DNA of 51,016 nucleotides from a virus, in the IMG/VR virus record IMGVR_UViG_3300032736_000416, positions 1 through 51,016 of that record; one strand, 5' to 3'. The position numbers were made by a program, and so were the translations under genes. The notes under the pieces are model-generated. The model was not told the DNA's origin, ran no database searches, and saw nothing but the letters and a program-made list of their open reading frames with translations. This document shows, in pieces, positions 42,609 through 50,395 of this stretch; the stretch's first letter is position 1, and the number at the start of each line of letters is the position of its first letter.

Positions 42609-42803
42609 TTAACGGGGGAACACATGCTTACAATCAGGACAAAAATAGCAAACTGTACGATCTAAATCACGATCATAGAATCCAATGACTCGTGAAAAGA
42701 AATAAGGCGGAGAATAGTTCTCCCGATACTCTTTTGGAATTGGTTTATCTACCCAATTTGCTCCACACTCGGGGCACTTCCTCATCTTAGTAATGCTTTT
42801 CAC
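42609..42803 (-). CDS. Zinc-ribbon protein, 64 aa
   Basis: Two cysteine pairs, KCPECGANW near the N-terminus and CYFCPDC near the C-terminus, form a zinc ribbon around a linker of about 40 residues. Such small proteins often bind nucleic acid or transcription machinery. ATGA overlap with the gene before it. ATG at residue 7 is an alternative start. Confidence 0.7.
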   Translation of the reverse strand: MKSITKMRKCPECGANWVDKPIPKEYRENYSPPYFFSRVIGFYDRDLDRTVCYFCPDCKHVFPR

Positions 42804-42916
42804 ATGAACTCCGCCATGTAATAATCCACAGTCACCTCAAGTTCCGCAGCCTTCTCCTCAATAGCTGACATCAATGCGGAATCAATATCTAATTGATCAT
42901 TTTGTTCTTCAGTCAT
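42800..42916 (-). CDS. Small acidic peptide, 38 aa
   Basis: A 38-residue peptide (MTEEQNDQLDIDSALMSAIE, ending VDYYMAEFM). Start chosen by the 8-bp overlap with the previous stop (ATGACTGA). Too short to assign. Confidence 0.5.
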   Translation of the reverse strand: MTEEQNDQLDIDSALMSAIEEKAAELEVTVDYYMAEFM

Positions 42917-43082
42917 TGGTTTCAAGAGCTTCCCAAGCATCAAATAGTTTAGCATAGAGTTCGTTTCCGTCAACTTGTGTGTGATTTTCAATGTGAAGTT
43001 TGACAATTTCGTTGAGATATGTGATAGCACTGATAAGATAGTTAAGTTCTCCAGAATTGAGACGTACAAAATCTTTAGGCAT
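42909..43082 (-). CDS. Unknown helical protein, 57 aa
   Basis: A 57-residue protein (MPKDFVRLNSGELNYLISAI, then AKLFDAWEALETND). Start at 43082 overlaps the end of the preceding gene. Function unknown. Confidence 0.6.
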   Translation of the reverse strand: MPKDFVRLNSGELNYLISAITYLNEIVKLHIENHTQVDGNELYAKLFDAWEALETND

Positions 43083-43266
43083 TGTATCCAGCATGGCGAA
43101 GAATAGCACGGCGAGCATCATAGGCACATGTCTCGTTTGGATATACACCAAGACATTGGCGTGTTTCCTTATCAATGATCTCCCATTTGCTGGTGCCAAT
43201 CCGACCACGAATATGGTAGGGATTGTCAATGCCCAGTGGGTAGGGCTTTTTGGCGATGGTGCTCAT
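43075..43266 (-). CDS. Unknown basic protein, 63 aa
   Basis: A 63-residue protein (MSTIAKKPYPLGIDNPYHIR, then WEIIDKETRQCLGVYPNE, ARRAILRH). Beta-hairpin plus helix pattern. GGGAG 8 bp upstream. First gene of the operon from promoter 43292-43319. Confidence 0.65.
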   Translation of the reverse strand: MSTIAKKPYPLGIDNPYHIRGRIGTSKWEIIDKETRQCLGVYPNETCAYDARRAILRHAGYNA

Positions 43267-43291
43267 GGGATTCTCCCTCGACTACTCCCAT

Positions 43292-43319
43292 ATTATAGCA
43301 CGTTGTGGGAGCTGGTCAA
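43292..43319 (-). promoter_or_regulatory. Sigma-70 promoter TTGACC-16-TATAAT
   Basis: TTGACC (43319-43314), 16 bp, TATAAT (43297-43292). It heads the chain of overlapping genes down to the zinc-ribbon protein. Confidence 0.7.
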
Positions 43320-43346
43320 GGGGTGTGACAGTGTGTGAAGTGTCTA

Positions 43347-45104
43347 TTATGACAAATATAAGTGGGGAATTGTGGCAAAATCAGCAAGTAACTTTTTGCC
43401 GGTAGTTGGATCTTGAAATTCTTTTTGTAGAGCAGATTTCATCTTTGTATTGACATCGCCATCATATATCATATATCCTTTCTTTGTGATCACACCAAAA
43501 ATAGTTAAGAACAGACGTTTTTTCAAATACAAATTCAAACTAGATCCACCTCTAAGAAGAAACCACGAGCACTGAGCATGAATGTAATGTGCTTTTAATC
43601 TTTCTATCTTTTGTGGCGACGTAGAAATTTGTTTTCCTGTTGCCCCCACCAAAAACTGACGAAATACTGTATCAACTACACCTTTCATTGAACTTTTGGC
43701 AGACATAACAAAATGTGCCATATATCGGTAATACCCATATGACACATCATATAATACTTTTACTTTCTTAACTGTTTTTTCTGCTTGTCTAGCAGATTTT
43801 CCAACAACAGAGTCATAAAATTCAAAGAATTTAATAACCTTATTTTGCCTTTTATCACCATAAGAAACATGATCTTCAGACAGCTGGTTTTTTGCTTCAT
43901 CGTATAATTTTTCAAGCATGGTTTTACTATCAAATTTGCTAAAATCTGGAGATTTATTCTTATTTCCAGTGATGGCATATTTAAATGAATCTACTCTCAT
44001 GTCAGCAATTTCCCCAATAACTTTTTTGTATTCTGTATATTGGTTAAAGAATTGTTCAAATGTTTCTATTCCAGCTCCCCCCACCCACTGTGCTCCAGTT
44101 TTTCCTGAAGTAAATTGACCATTGAAACCAGCACCATATCCTTGAGCGAATAGATCAAATCCATATGCCATTGTGCTTATGGGATTAGTATTTTCCTTCC
44201 CAGAAGCACTTTTACCATATACTTTGTCATAGTTAAATGTAATAGGAAATTCCCAATTCAATCTAGATGATGATATTCTAAATTTACTGAAGTTAATAGT
44301 AATTAAATCATCAATTAACTCTTTGAGATTATTCTTTTTATTTCCGGATAATGCTATAAATTTAGTATATGGATCAATTATATCATCATTTACTGGTGGT
44401 TCAGCATATCTTCCAGTTGTTCTACCAACAATAGAGACATTGACAGTTCCGGTAACTGTATTAGGAAGTTTTAGTGATATTGGTATCAAATCTCTACTAT
44501 TAAAATACTTGTTAATAATTGTTCTAACAGTGTTCTGACCTGTTGCCATGTTGGCTAGGATCATATCTTTATTTTTGTGATTGTCAACTATTTCCTGTTG
44601 AATTGTATCTTTTTTACTCTTCCGAACAGCAAAAATGTCAGCACTTGATAAAATATCTGGTTTGAGGTTTAATCCGAGAGCATCAATTACTTTTGCTAAC
44701 ACTTGATCTTTTATTTTAATAACAAATTCATCATTTTGATCTAAGAAAACATAATCACTCCAAGGTTTCTTTAATACATTTCCTTGACTTCTGGAGTAAA
44801 CTGTTTCGGCCACCCGATAAACTTTTCTTACAGTCTCATCATCTTTTGGTGTGGGATCTTTAATTTTTGGGTTTGGTCTTTTAACATATGTGGTTTTACC
44901 AACTGTACCTCTAGTGATAGCATCAAATGGAAATTTATCACTCAAGAGACTTTTATACTCAGTTATCTTTGAAGTTGATATCTCTACTTTGGGATCAAAT
45001 AGGTCAAAAAACTTTTGTTCGTGTGACTTTACATTGGCGGGGTAAACACCAAAGTGAGCAAAGGCAAGTGCCTGAACCAATTCTTTTGCTTCTGCCTTTG
45101 CCAT
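43347..45104 (-). CDS. Unknown 585-aa protein, probably late
   Basis: A 585-residue Lys-rich protein with no domain I recognise. N-terminus MAKAEAKELVQALAFAHFGV; a Gly-rich stretch near residues 320-345 (GFDLFAQGYGAGFNGQFTSG) and a C-terminal region with aromatic and basic residues. By far the largest gene in this part of the window. A late-type box (AATAAATA) 23 bp upstream suggests a virion or late-stage protein, for instance an internal or ejected one; that is inference. Shares a neighbourhood with the ArdA-like, methyltransferase and endonuclease VII-like genes. Confidence 0.75.
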   Translation of the reverse strand: MAKAEAKELVQALAFAHFGVYPANVKSHEQKFFDLFDPKVEISTSKITEYKSLLSDKFPFDAITRGTVGKTTYVKRPNPKIKDPTPKDDETVRKVYRVAETVYSRSQGNVLKKPWSDYVFLDQNDEFVIKIKDQVLAKVIDALGLNLKPDILSSADIFAVRKSKKDTIQQEIVDNHKNKDMILANMATGQNTVRTIINKYFNSRDLIPISLKLPNTVTGTVNVSIVGRTTGRYAEPPVNDDIIDPYTKFIALSGNKKNNLKELIDDLITINFSKFRISSSRLNWEFPITFNYDKVYGKSASGKENTNPISTMAYGFDLFAQGYGAGFNGQFTSGKTGAQWVGGAGIETFEQFFNQYTEYKKVIGEIADMRVDSFKYAITGNKNKSPDFSKFDSKTMLEKLYDEAKNQLSEDHVSYGDKRQNKVIKFFEFYDSVVGKSARQAEKTVKKVKVLYDVSYGYYRYMAHFVMSAKSSMKGVVDTVFRQFLVGATGKQISTSPQKIERLKAHYIHAQCSWFLLRGGSSLNLYLKKRLFLTIFGVITKKGYMIYDGDVNTKMKSALQKEFQDPTTGKKLLADFATIPHLYLS

Positions 45105-45126
45105 TAAATTAAGGATGAACTAAAAT

Positions 45127-45137
45127 TATTTATTGTG
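45127..45137 (-). promoter_or_regulatory. Late-like promoter CACAATAAATA
   Basis: AATAAATA on the minus strand; the TAA stop of the upstream gene is part of it, as with the late box at 967. Same 11-mer as 42597-42607. Confidence 0.45.
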
Positions 45138-45408
45138 GGGTGTTCAAAAATCCAATACCAAGTTCATCATCATAGACATAATGATCAGCAAACTCAAAAT
45201 CAATGAAAGATTCCAGCGACGGTATTTCTTCATCATCAAAACCTTCATAACAACAATCAAGACATTCTTGTGCCCACGTTTCTAGTTCGCCAACATATCC
45301 ACAATACCTATCATCAAATAGTTCTAATTGATTTGGAAAATACGATTCATATGCTTCAACAACAAATTCACCGTGATTCTCGACAAGTTGTGCTCTGTGG
45401 TCAGTCAT
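45130..45408 (-). CDS. Acidic ArdA-like anti-restriction candidate
   Basis: A 92-residue very acidic protein. The run YCGYVGELETWAQECLDCCY, then SFIDFEFADHYVYDDELG resembles the repeated ArdA pattern (GY, then E..A.E, then IDxExFA..Y). ArdA proteins are acidic DNA mimics that block type I restriction. It is shorter than ArdA (about 165), so it would be a single-domain version. The neighbouring DNA methyltransferase fits a restriction-evasion role. Match by eye only. Confidence 0.45.
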   Translation of the reverse strand: MTDHRAQLVENHGEFVVEAYESYFPNQLELFDDRYCGYVGELETWAQECLDCCYEGFDDEEIPSLESFIDFEFADHYVYDDELGIGFLNTPQ

Positions 45409-45641
45409 AGTTTCTTTTGGTTTGTCTTTATTTCAGCAGCGGGTTTTTCTTTTGCCGTAGATGGTGTGTCAGTTTTCTTAGTGGCACACTTTGGCTCCGG
45501 TGGGGCATTATTTTTCCTATGTTTGTTCATTGCCACAGTAGCTTGATCGGTAGTTCTGTGGTCACTGAGTTGCTCATTGTTGTGTAGCAAAACAAAACGT
45601 TTCGCCCAAGGAATTATAGCATATCCATCTTTAGTTATCAT
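45405..45641 (-). CDS. Basic, Lys/Thr-rich protein, 78 aa
   Basis: The N-terminal 30 residues (MITKDGYAIIPWAKRFVLLH) look folded, the rest is a Lys/Thr/Pro-rich tail (CATKKTDTPSTAKEKPAAEI). ATGA overlap with the next gene. Function unknown; the tail could bind DNA. Confidence 0.65.
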   Translation of the reverse strand: MITKDGYAIIPWAKRFVLLHNNEQLSDHRTTDQATVAMNKHRKNNAPPEPKCATKKTDTPSTAKEKPAAEIKTNQKKL

Positions 45642-45642
45642 A

Positions 45643-46479
45643 TTATTCTAGGAATAATTGTAATGTCGCTGATGCTGGTATTTCTAATGCTTTCTTTACT
45701 ATTACTTCTTCCTTTAATCTACGAAGTGCAATTTGATTATACTCTTCCGATATATCAATTCCAATAAAATTTCTACCAAGACACTTAGCTGCTAATGTTG
45801 TTGTGCCACTACCATTAAATGGATCTAGAACAACTCCACCAGGAGGACAGAAACATTCTATCATATCATATGCCAGCATGTTAGGAAATACTGCTGGATG
45901 TTGACTTTTTAATTTACTCTCGCCACCACAGGTATTACCAAATGACATTACAGTTCCTGGACATTTGGTTGGATTAATGGTAATCTTCCGAGATCCTGTA
46001 GTTCCATTTTTTGTTTTGATATTAGCACCAGTCATTGTCTTTCCTCCATGCTTGGAAGGAATTTTGATATTTTCTTTGTTGAAATATAGAGGACGCTTAC
46101 CTTTCATAAACATAGGCATATATTCGTGATCTACACGAAATCTTTTAGTCCACCACGCACCTTCAGTCCCTTGTCTGTGATATATCCCGCATTCAAATAA
46201 ACGAAACCCCACATTATCACACCAGTCAACAATAGTACGAAATGATGTCAATGACTTAGCAAAATCTTTAGTGCAATCTTGCGTAACTATTACACACATT
46301 CCACCATCTTTTAATACACGAAAAAGCTGCTCCCCCAATCCGTGAAGATCGAGAGTATAGTCATTGTAATTTCTCAAATCATCATATGGTGGTGAAGTCA
46401 CAACAAAATCTACACACTCATTTGGAAGTGTCTTCAAATATTCTATATTGTCGGATGTGATGATTCGATTGAGGTTCAT
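45643..46479 (-). CDS. DNA methyltransferase (N4/N6, beta-like order)
   Basis: A 278-residue enzyme. Motif IV is TSPPY (28-32), motif I is LDPFNGSGTT near 218-227 followed by FIGIDI, and SQHPAVFPNML (motif X) lies between them, the order of beta-class amino-methyltransferases. It methylates adenine N6 or cytosine N4, and TSPPY alone does not decide which. No restriction partner is adjacent, so it is probably a solitary phage enzyme that protects or marks phage DNA. ATGA overlap with the endonuclease VII-like gene. Confidence 0.88.
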   Translation of the reverse strand: MNLNRIITSDNIEYLKTLPNECVDFVVTSPPYDDLRNYNDYTLDLHGLGEQLFRVLKDGGMCVIVTQDCTKDFAKSLTSFRTIVDWCDNVGFRLFECGIYHRQGTEGAWWTKRFRVDHEYMPMFMKGKRPLYFNKENIKIPSKHGGKTMTGANIKTKNGTTGSRKITINPTKCPGTVMSFGNTCGGESKLKSQHPAVFPNMLAYDMIECFCPPGGVVLDPFNGSGTTTLAAKCLGRNFIGIDISEEYNQIALRRLKEEVIVKKALEIPASATLQLFLE

Positions 46480-47012
46480 TTTGTTTTCTTATTTTGTACA
46501 GCAATTTGAAAATATTCTACATTATCCCCGATCAATCCAGTTCCAGTATTGCATCTCTTACAGAGATAACCACGAAATTGTTTTGTTGTGTGATCATGAT
46601 CACATTGCCACGGCCCATTGGTGCCATAGGTACCTTCGGGTATATCTTCTGCTTTCTCATAACAAATTTTACCACACTGGGGACATGTTGTCAAGTAGGG
46701 TGGTGGCAGATTATCTTTTTTAATTTTTGATGCAACCGCACTTTCTTTGGCAGAACAATCTTTACAATTAGTGTTTACTCTTAGACGCATACCATTTTTT
46801 TTAAATCTGGTACGATAGTGTTGGAAATATGTTTCTGGCAATTTTCTTTTACATACAGAACAAGTACAGTTTGTTTTCTCGACACAATGCTTATCAGAAC
46901 ACTCATTACACACAGAAATTAATGGAAATTGACCACCAATTCCACTCACTGATGACATGAAAAAGTGGTCAGCACTTTTTGTCTGAGCACATATAGAACA
47001 AAAATAACTCAT
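46476..47012 (-). CDS. Endonuclease VII-like HNH nuclease with zinc motifs
   Basis: A 178-residue protein. The C-terminus has the endonuclease VII/HNH signature CDHDHTTKQFRGYLCKRCN followed by TGLIGDN. The N-terminal two thirds hold many paired cysteines (CSIC, CNEC, CSVC, CKDC, CPQC), predicted zinc fingers, unlike T4 gp49. It could resolve branched DNA or be a free-standing HNH endonuclease. Co-occurs with the methyltransferase by a 4-bp overlap. Confidence 0.75.
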   Translation of the reverse strand: MSYFCSICAQTKSADHFFMSSVSGIGGQFPLISVCNECSDKHCVEKTNCTCSVCKRKLPETYFQHYRTRFKKNGMRLRVNTNCKDCSAKESAVASKIKKDNLPPPYLTTCPQCGKICYEKAEDIPEGTYGTNGPWQCDHDHTTKQFRGYLCKRCNTGTGLIGDNVEYFQIAVQNKKTK

Positions 47013-47017
47013 TTATT

Positions 47018-47326
47018 TCAAGTACTCCCTACAATGCGGGTTGCCAAGCAACAGAGTGTTTCCACTTCTTCCATAATGTTTTCCACATCAATTTCATCAC
47101 GATGACCTATGATGTCATCAGTGACATCAGTATCATAACACAGATCATAATCATTAATTGTGCCTTTCAGCACTGCTACTTCATACAATCCATCTTCATA
47201 ACCATATGAACCGGGAATACGACCCACACTCACGCCATAACCATTCGGAAAGAAGTGAATGGCGTGAATACCATCATCGTCACCCATGACAGGATGAGCA
47301 ACAAACTTAAGATCACTGAATTTCAT
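47018..47326 (-). CDS. Conserved phage protein, 102 aa
   Basis: Start at 47326 (MKFSDLKFVAHPVMGDDDGI). Contains FFPNGYGVSVGRIPGSYGYE, then CYDTDVTDDIIGH, a pattern common in phage proteins of unknown function. Overlaps the preceding gene by 14 bp. Confidence 0.7.
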   Translation of the reverse strand: MKFSDLKFVAHPVMGDDDGIHAIHFFPNGYGVSVGRIPGSYGYEDGLYEVAVLKGTINDYDLCYDTDVTDDIIGHRDEIDVENIMEEVETLCCLATRIVGST

Positions 47327-47606
47327 TGTTATCCTCTGTGTTAAAACGGTCATGCCAAGCAGTGTTAAACCTTTCACGAAGGTTCTCAATCATAGTGTAG
47401 CGTTGAACGATTTCGCTGTCAATTGGAAGATTGAATATACCCTGAGGACAAGAAAAGTCCATCATCTCAATTGATAGGCGTAGAATATCAATCATCAGTT
47501 CATGCTCAGCAAAGGTTAGAGCAACATTTACATCACATTGATCAATGTGAGCATCATCGTTGGTGTCTTCAACAACCGGATAGTTGGGAACTGAAAGGGA
47601 AATCAT
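47313..47606 (-). CDS. Unknown protein, 97 aa
   Basis: A 97-residue protein (MISLSVPNYPVVEDTNDDAH, then FAEHELMIDILRLSIEMMDF). Largely helical after residue 30. Overlaps the next gene. No family recognised. Confidence 0.65.
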   Translation of the reverse strand: MISLSVPNYPVVEDTNDDAHIDQCDVNVALTFAEHELMIDILRLSIEMMDFSCPQGIFNLPIDSEIVQRYTMIENLRERFNTAWHDRFNTEDNNEIQ

Positions 47607-47608
47607 AA

Positions 47609-47746
47609 TCAGAAAGTAATTTCGTTGAGAGTGGGTGTAGGATCTTCAGCAGTCACTGTATCATTAGTGATAGCATCAAGAATGTGAAGAATCTCTTCAC
47701 CGTTGCTACCTTTACGGAGCATTTTAATCAGAATTTGTGTACTCAT
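47609..47746 (-). CDS. Small protein, 45 aa
   Basis: A 45-residue protein (MSTQILIKMLRKGSNGEEIL, then HILDAITNDTVTAEDPTPTL). First gene after the double promoter at 47776-47866. Function unknown. Confidence 0.6.
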   Translation of the reverse strand: MSTQILIKMLRKGSNGEEILHILDAITNDTVTAEDPTPTLNEITF

Positions 47747-47775
47747 AATAATTAGGGGGGTTTGTTTACTTACTC

Positions 47776-47809
47776 AGTATAGGGGTGATACCACCCCGTT
47801 GTGGGGTGG
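47776..47809 (-). promoter_or_regulatory. Hairpin/-10 cassette
   Basis: Hairpin CCACCCC/GGGGTGG (47809-47791), then 9 bp, TATACT (47781-47776). Same plan as the cassettes at 34-38 kb. Confidence 0.5.
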
Positions 47810-47837
47810 TGGAGGTCCGTTTGCCCCCGATGAACCT

Positions 47838-47866
47838 AATATAGGGCATCCTGTGGCAACGGGCAA
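47838..47866 (-). promoter_or_regulatory. Promoter TTGCCC-17-TATATT
   Basis: TTGCCC (47866-47861), 17 bp, TATATT (47843-47838), then AGGTTCATCGGGG, the leader seen at 38.26 kb. Confidence 0.55.
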
Positions 47867-47871
47867 GTGGT

Positions 47872-48087
47872 CTACCCCTCTTGCCGAACTGGCACACCGT
47901 TAATCGGATTTGCCTTGCCCTCAAGCGATTTCACCATAAGCTTGGTAAACAGCTCCATTTTTTCGTAGTGAACTGATGCTGGATGGTCATTGATAGCATT
48001 TTTGAGAGCACATAGCTCTTCCCACTCTTCTGCTGACATGTTCATAGGTATTATTTGAATATGTTCATATCCTAACATATTTACCAT
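47872..48087 (-). CDS. Unknown protein, 71 aa
   Basis: A 71-residue protein (MVNMLGYEHIQIIPMNMSAE, then EWEELCALKNAINDH). Stops just before the promoter at 47.86 kb; DNA near its end carries a half palindrome (ACTGGCACACC). ATG at residue 4 is possible. Function unknown. Confidence 0.6.
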   Translation of the reverse strand: MVNMLGYEHIQIIPMNMSAEEWEELCALKNAINDHPASVHYEKMELFTKLMVKSLEGKANPINGVPVRQEG

Positions 48088-48111
48088 AGAAAAGCAAGGG
48101 ATTTGAAAAAC

Positions 48112-48333
48112 TCATTCGCTAAACGGTCCCCACGATCCCTTTGGGTTGTTTGCTCGGCTTTCTCGTTTATCAATCAAGTCATCAAATTTACCGAGATGAT
48201 CAATTTCCATGATTATATTGGAGATAGTTTTACATACCAATGGTCGTTCTTGACGAGCAGCATATGATAGAGCATTCCGAAGAGATGCTTCTGCTTCTTT
48301 TAAACTGGTCTCAACTAATTCTGATAGTGCCAT
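48112..48333 (-). CDS. Helical protein, 73 aa
   Basis: A 73-residue mainly helical protein (MALSELVETSLKEAEASLRN, then ALSYAARQERPLVCKTI). Its ATG overlaps the TAA of the previous gene (TAATG). Function unknown. Confidence 0.65.
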   Translation of the reverse strand: MALSELVETSLKEAEASLRNALSYAARQERPLVCKTISNIIMEIDHLGKFDDLIDKRESRANNPKGSWGPFSE

Positions 48334-48608
48334 TACTTCATTACCTCGTAGTGTTGGGTGAGTGTGTTAATTAATTGTTGAGTTTTGTTCTTATCAAAAA
48401 GAACTTCAGCAAACGCTCCAGCATTATATCTAGACCTCTTGCCGAGTACATATAAAAACCCATATTTTAGACGATTCCAGAATCCCATGTCGGACAAGTG
48501 GACATGAAACCAAATAGAATCGTTAAAATCTGGGTCTTTGTCAAATGAGATTACAAGCTGATGATCAATCTCTCCACATTGACAAACAAAGAGTGTATTA
48601 CTTTCCAT
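48333..48608 (-). CDS. Unknown protein, 91 aa
   Basis: A 91-residue protein starting MESNTLFVCQCGEIDHQLVI with a CxC pair, then WFHVHLSDMGFWNRLKYGFL. Pattern recalls small conserved phage proteins; function unknown. Coupled to both neighbours. Confidence 0.65.
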   Translation of the reverse strand: MESNTLFVCQCGEIDHQLVISFDKDPDFNDSIWFHVHLSDMGFWNRLKYGFLYVLGKRSRYNAGAFAEVLFDKNKTQQLINTLTQHYEVMK

Positions 48609-48870
48609 GATTGTTAATTGTAGTTTGCCAAAATGTACTAGACATGTGTTGAGAGCCTACCACCCGTGCTACGACGGTGCCATCAATCAACGCAACAAGA
48701 GTTGGTGTTGCTTCAACACCACAATCTTTAGAAAGTTGTGACCACTCATCGTTTACTTTAGCATTAGTGATGCTTACAACTTCTTGCCACCCATCAACTT
48801 TTTTCAGTTGAGTTTCTGCATACAAACAAGGGCGACAACCCTCTTGAACAAATAGATAAATTTGTTTCAT
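48598..48870 (-). CDS. Thioredoxin/glutaredoxin-like protein
   Basis: A 90-residue thioredoxin-fold protein. Active site CRPC (Cys12, Cys15) and predicted cis-Pro56 (VEATPTLVAL) are present, with VGS near residue 71. Length suits a minimal glutaredoxin/thioredoxin. Could supply electrons to ribonucleotide reductase or act on host enzymes; not decided here. ATGA overlap with the gene before. Confidence 0.8.
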   Translation of the reverse strand: MKQIYLFVQEGCRPCLYAETQLKKVDGWQEVVSITNAKVNDEWSQLSKDCGVEATPTLVALIDGTVVARVVGSQHMSSTFWQTTINNHGK

Positions 48871-49355
48871 TCCACTTTACGAATAGTTACAGTTTCATCA
48901 GGATTTACAATCCATTGGATTTTGCTCTCTGGTTTCAATTTCATCCGCTCCATAAGAGAATCAGGAAATTGAAGATAACTGAAGATAGTTTCGCCATCTT
49001 TGTTATACGCTTCGTCTACGGTAATGTGCCAAGAGCGAACACGATTTTCTTCTTTAATAGTATCATTATGATGTATACCATATTCTAAATCACTATGCCC
49101 CCATGGTGGCATGGAAGCTTCATATTCTTTTTCGTTTGTTTTTATTACAGTTTCCTGCCAAGCAACTTTAAACTTAGCATCAAACTCATTAAGATAGTAA
49201 CCAAGAAACTCATGAGCAGCATTCATTAAAGTTTCTGCTTTATCATATTGGCTTGCTTGAATTGAATCAACAGCAGCATCAATAATCTCACGGGCGGAAC
49301 ACACTTTCAATGCTAGCATCTCAAGGTCGTTCATGGCATCCCACATTTTAGTCAT
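48867..49355 (-). CDS. Conserved phage protein, 162 aa
   Basis: Start at 49355 overlaps the previous stop. The N-terminal half (LEMLALKVCSAREIIDAAVD, then EFDAKFKVAWQETV) is helical; the C-terminal half has FPDSLMERMKLKPESKIQWI and ends DETVTIRKVE, a small beta domain. Both halves recall separate phage protein families without known function, so this may be a fusion. Confidence 0.65.
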   Translation of the reverse strand: MTKMWDAMNDLEMLALKVCSAREIIDAAVDSIQASQYDKAETLMNAAHEFLGYYLNEFDAKFKVAWQETVIKTNEKEYEASMPPWGHSDLEYGIHHNDTIKEENRVRSWHITVDEAYNKDGETIFSYLQFPDSLMERMKLKPESKIQWIVNPDETVTIRKVE

Positions 49356-49575
49356 CAAAGTTCTCCAAGTGAAGGTTACTGTCAGTATACTCGGTTTGAT
49401 CCATGCTGTCAAGCCTGTTCAGGATCTGATACAAAATGTTAGTAGTCTCAATGTTCTCCTGTTCCAATTTTTTAATTTGTGATTCTAATTGTTCAATTTT
49501 GTTATGTAGTAACTCAGTGGGAGTATCTTCATATTTTAACCCCCACTTTTTATGAAACCAATACTTGTCTTCCAT
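49348..49575 (-). CDS. Coiled-coil protein, 75 aa
   Basis: N-terminal MEDKYWFHKKWGLKYEDT then a long heptad region (LLHNKIEQLESQIKKLEQEN). Overlaps the next gene by 8 bp. Function unknown. Confidence 0.65.
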   Translation of the reverse strand: MEDKYWFHKKWGLKYEDTPTELLHNKIEQLESQIKKLEQENIETTNILYQILNRLDSMDQTEYTDSNLHLENFDD

Positions 49576-49578
49576 AGT

Positions 49579-50091
49579 TTAATTTATCCACGAAGGTTTT
49601 CTCTCTGGCATACGAAGATAATTATCTCTAACCCAAATCTTGGTGTTAATGTACATCTTGTAAGCATCAAAAGTGTTAATAGTTGTGTCCAGTTTAATTT
49701 CATCAGGCATTGCACGAACAAATGGTGTTACGTCAGTAATTTTACCTTTCGGAAATATGTAGTACGCTCCTAAGAGAGTATTATAACACGAGTGAGATTT
49801 GCCATATCTCAGATGAAACTCATCACAAAGATTCATTCCATGCTTGATTAACCAATAGGCATTGTGAATAGATTCTGCTGCCCATTGAATACATGGATGA
49901 TTACGAAATGCTCCTTTTTCTGTAGCATACGGTGTGCCATCTTTTTTAGCAAGAGTTCCGTAGTTGTGATACCATTTGGATGCTACAATAGAAAGCATTT
50001 GACATGTTTCAAGTGCCATTTTAGTTATGTGGCGGTCAGGAAGTACGATAGCACTCTCAGCCGGCCATGGCGATGTGACGAATATATTCAA
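49579..50091 (-). CDS. Conserved phage protein NIFV-type, likely TTG start
   Basis: The text NIFVTSPWPAESAIVLPD, then HITKMALETCQMLSIVA and HPCIQWAAES is a familiar phage protein family of unknown function that usually begins M-N-I-F-V. A TTG at 50091 would place that start exactly, with GAGGAA 7 bp before it and the previous stop 10 bp away. An ATG at 50133 would add 14 residues inside the preceding gene. I prefer the TTG (170 residues). Confidence 0.65.
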   Translation of the reverse strand: MNIFVTSPWPAESAIVLPDRHITKMALETCQMLSIVASKWYHNYGTLAKKDGTPYATEKGAFRNHPCIQWAAESIHNAYWLIKHGMNLCDEFHLRYGKSHSCYNTLLGAYYIFPKGKITDVTPFVRAMPDEIKLDTTINTFDAYKMYINTKIWVRDNYLRMPERKPSWIN

Positions 50092-50101
50092 AGTTAGTTC
50101 C

Positions 50102-50395
50102 TCAGTTTGTTTCTGTTTCAAAGAATTGATCAAGAGAAGAAAATAGTTGTTGCTTCGGTTTTCTGCCTCGTTTTGTGGGAGCAGTTTCTTCCTTGTCCAC
50201 TACGGGAAGTGGCACAGCAAGAGCAGGATCTTGGTAATGAATAATGCTATCCTTTGCCTTGATTTTGTAGCGGGTTAAATGCTTATCAAGATGATTCTGT
50301 GATTGAAACCAACAGATCCTATAGTCTTTTCCATCTTGATACTCTAATCTAACTGGAAATCCCCCGTGAGGGAATAGGTCTTGCTCTTGTTTCAT
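50102..50395 (-). CDS. Conserved cyanophage-type protein, 97 aa
   Basis: Start at 50395 (MKQEQDLFPHGGFPVRLEYQ), continuing with ICWFQSQNHLDKHLTRYKIK. I recall this pattern from short proteins in T4-like cyanophages; function unknown. Lys/Arg linker (TKRGRKPKQQ) precedes a C-terminal peptide SLDQFFE that could be a short binding motif. Confidence 0.65.
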   Translation of the reverse strand: MKQEQDLFPHGGFPVRLEYQDGKDYRICWFQSQNHLDKHLTRYKIKAKDSIIHYQDPALAVPLPVVDKEETAPTKRGRKPKQQLFSSLDQFFETETN

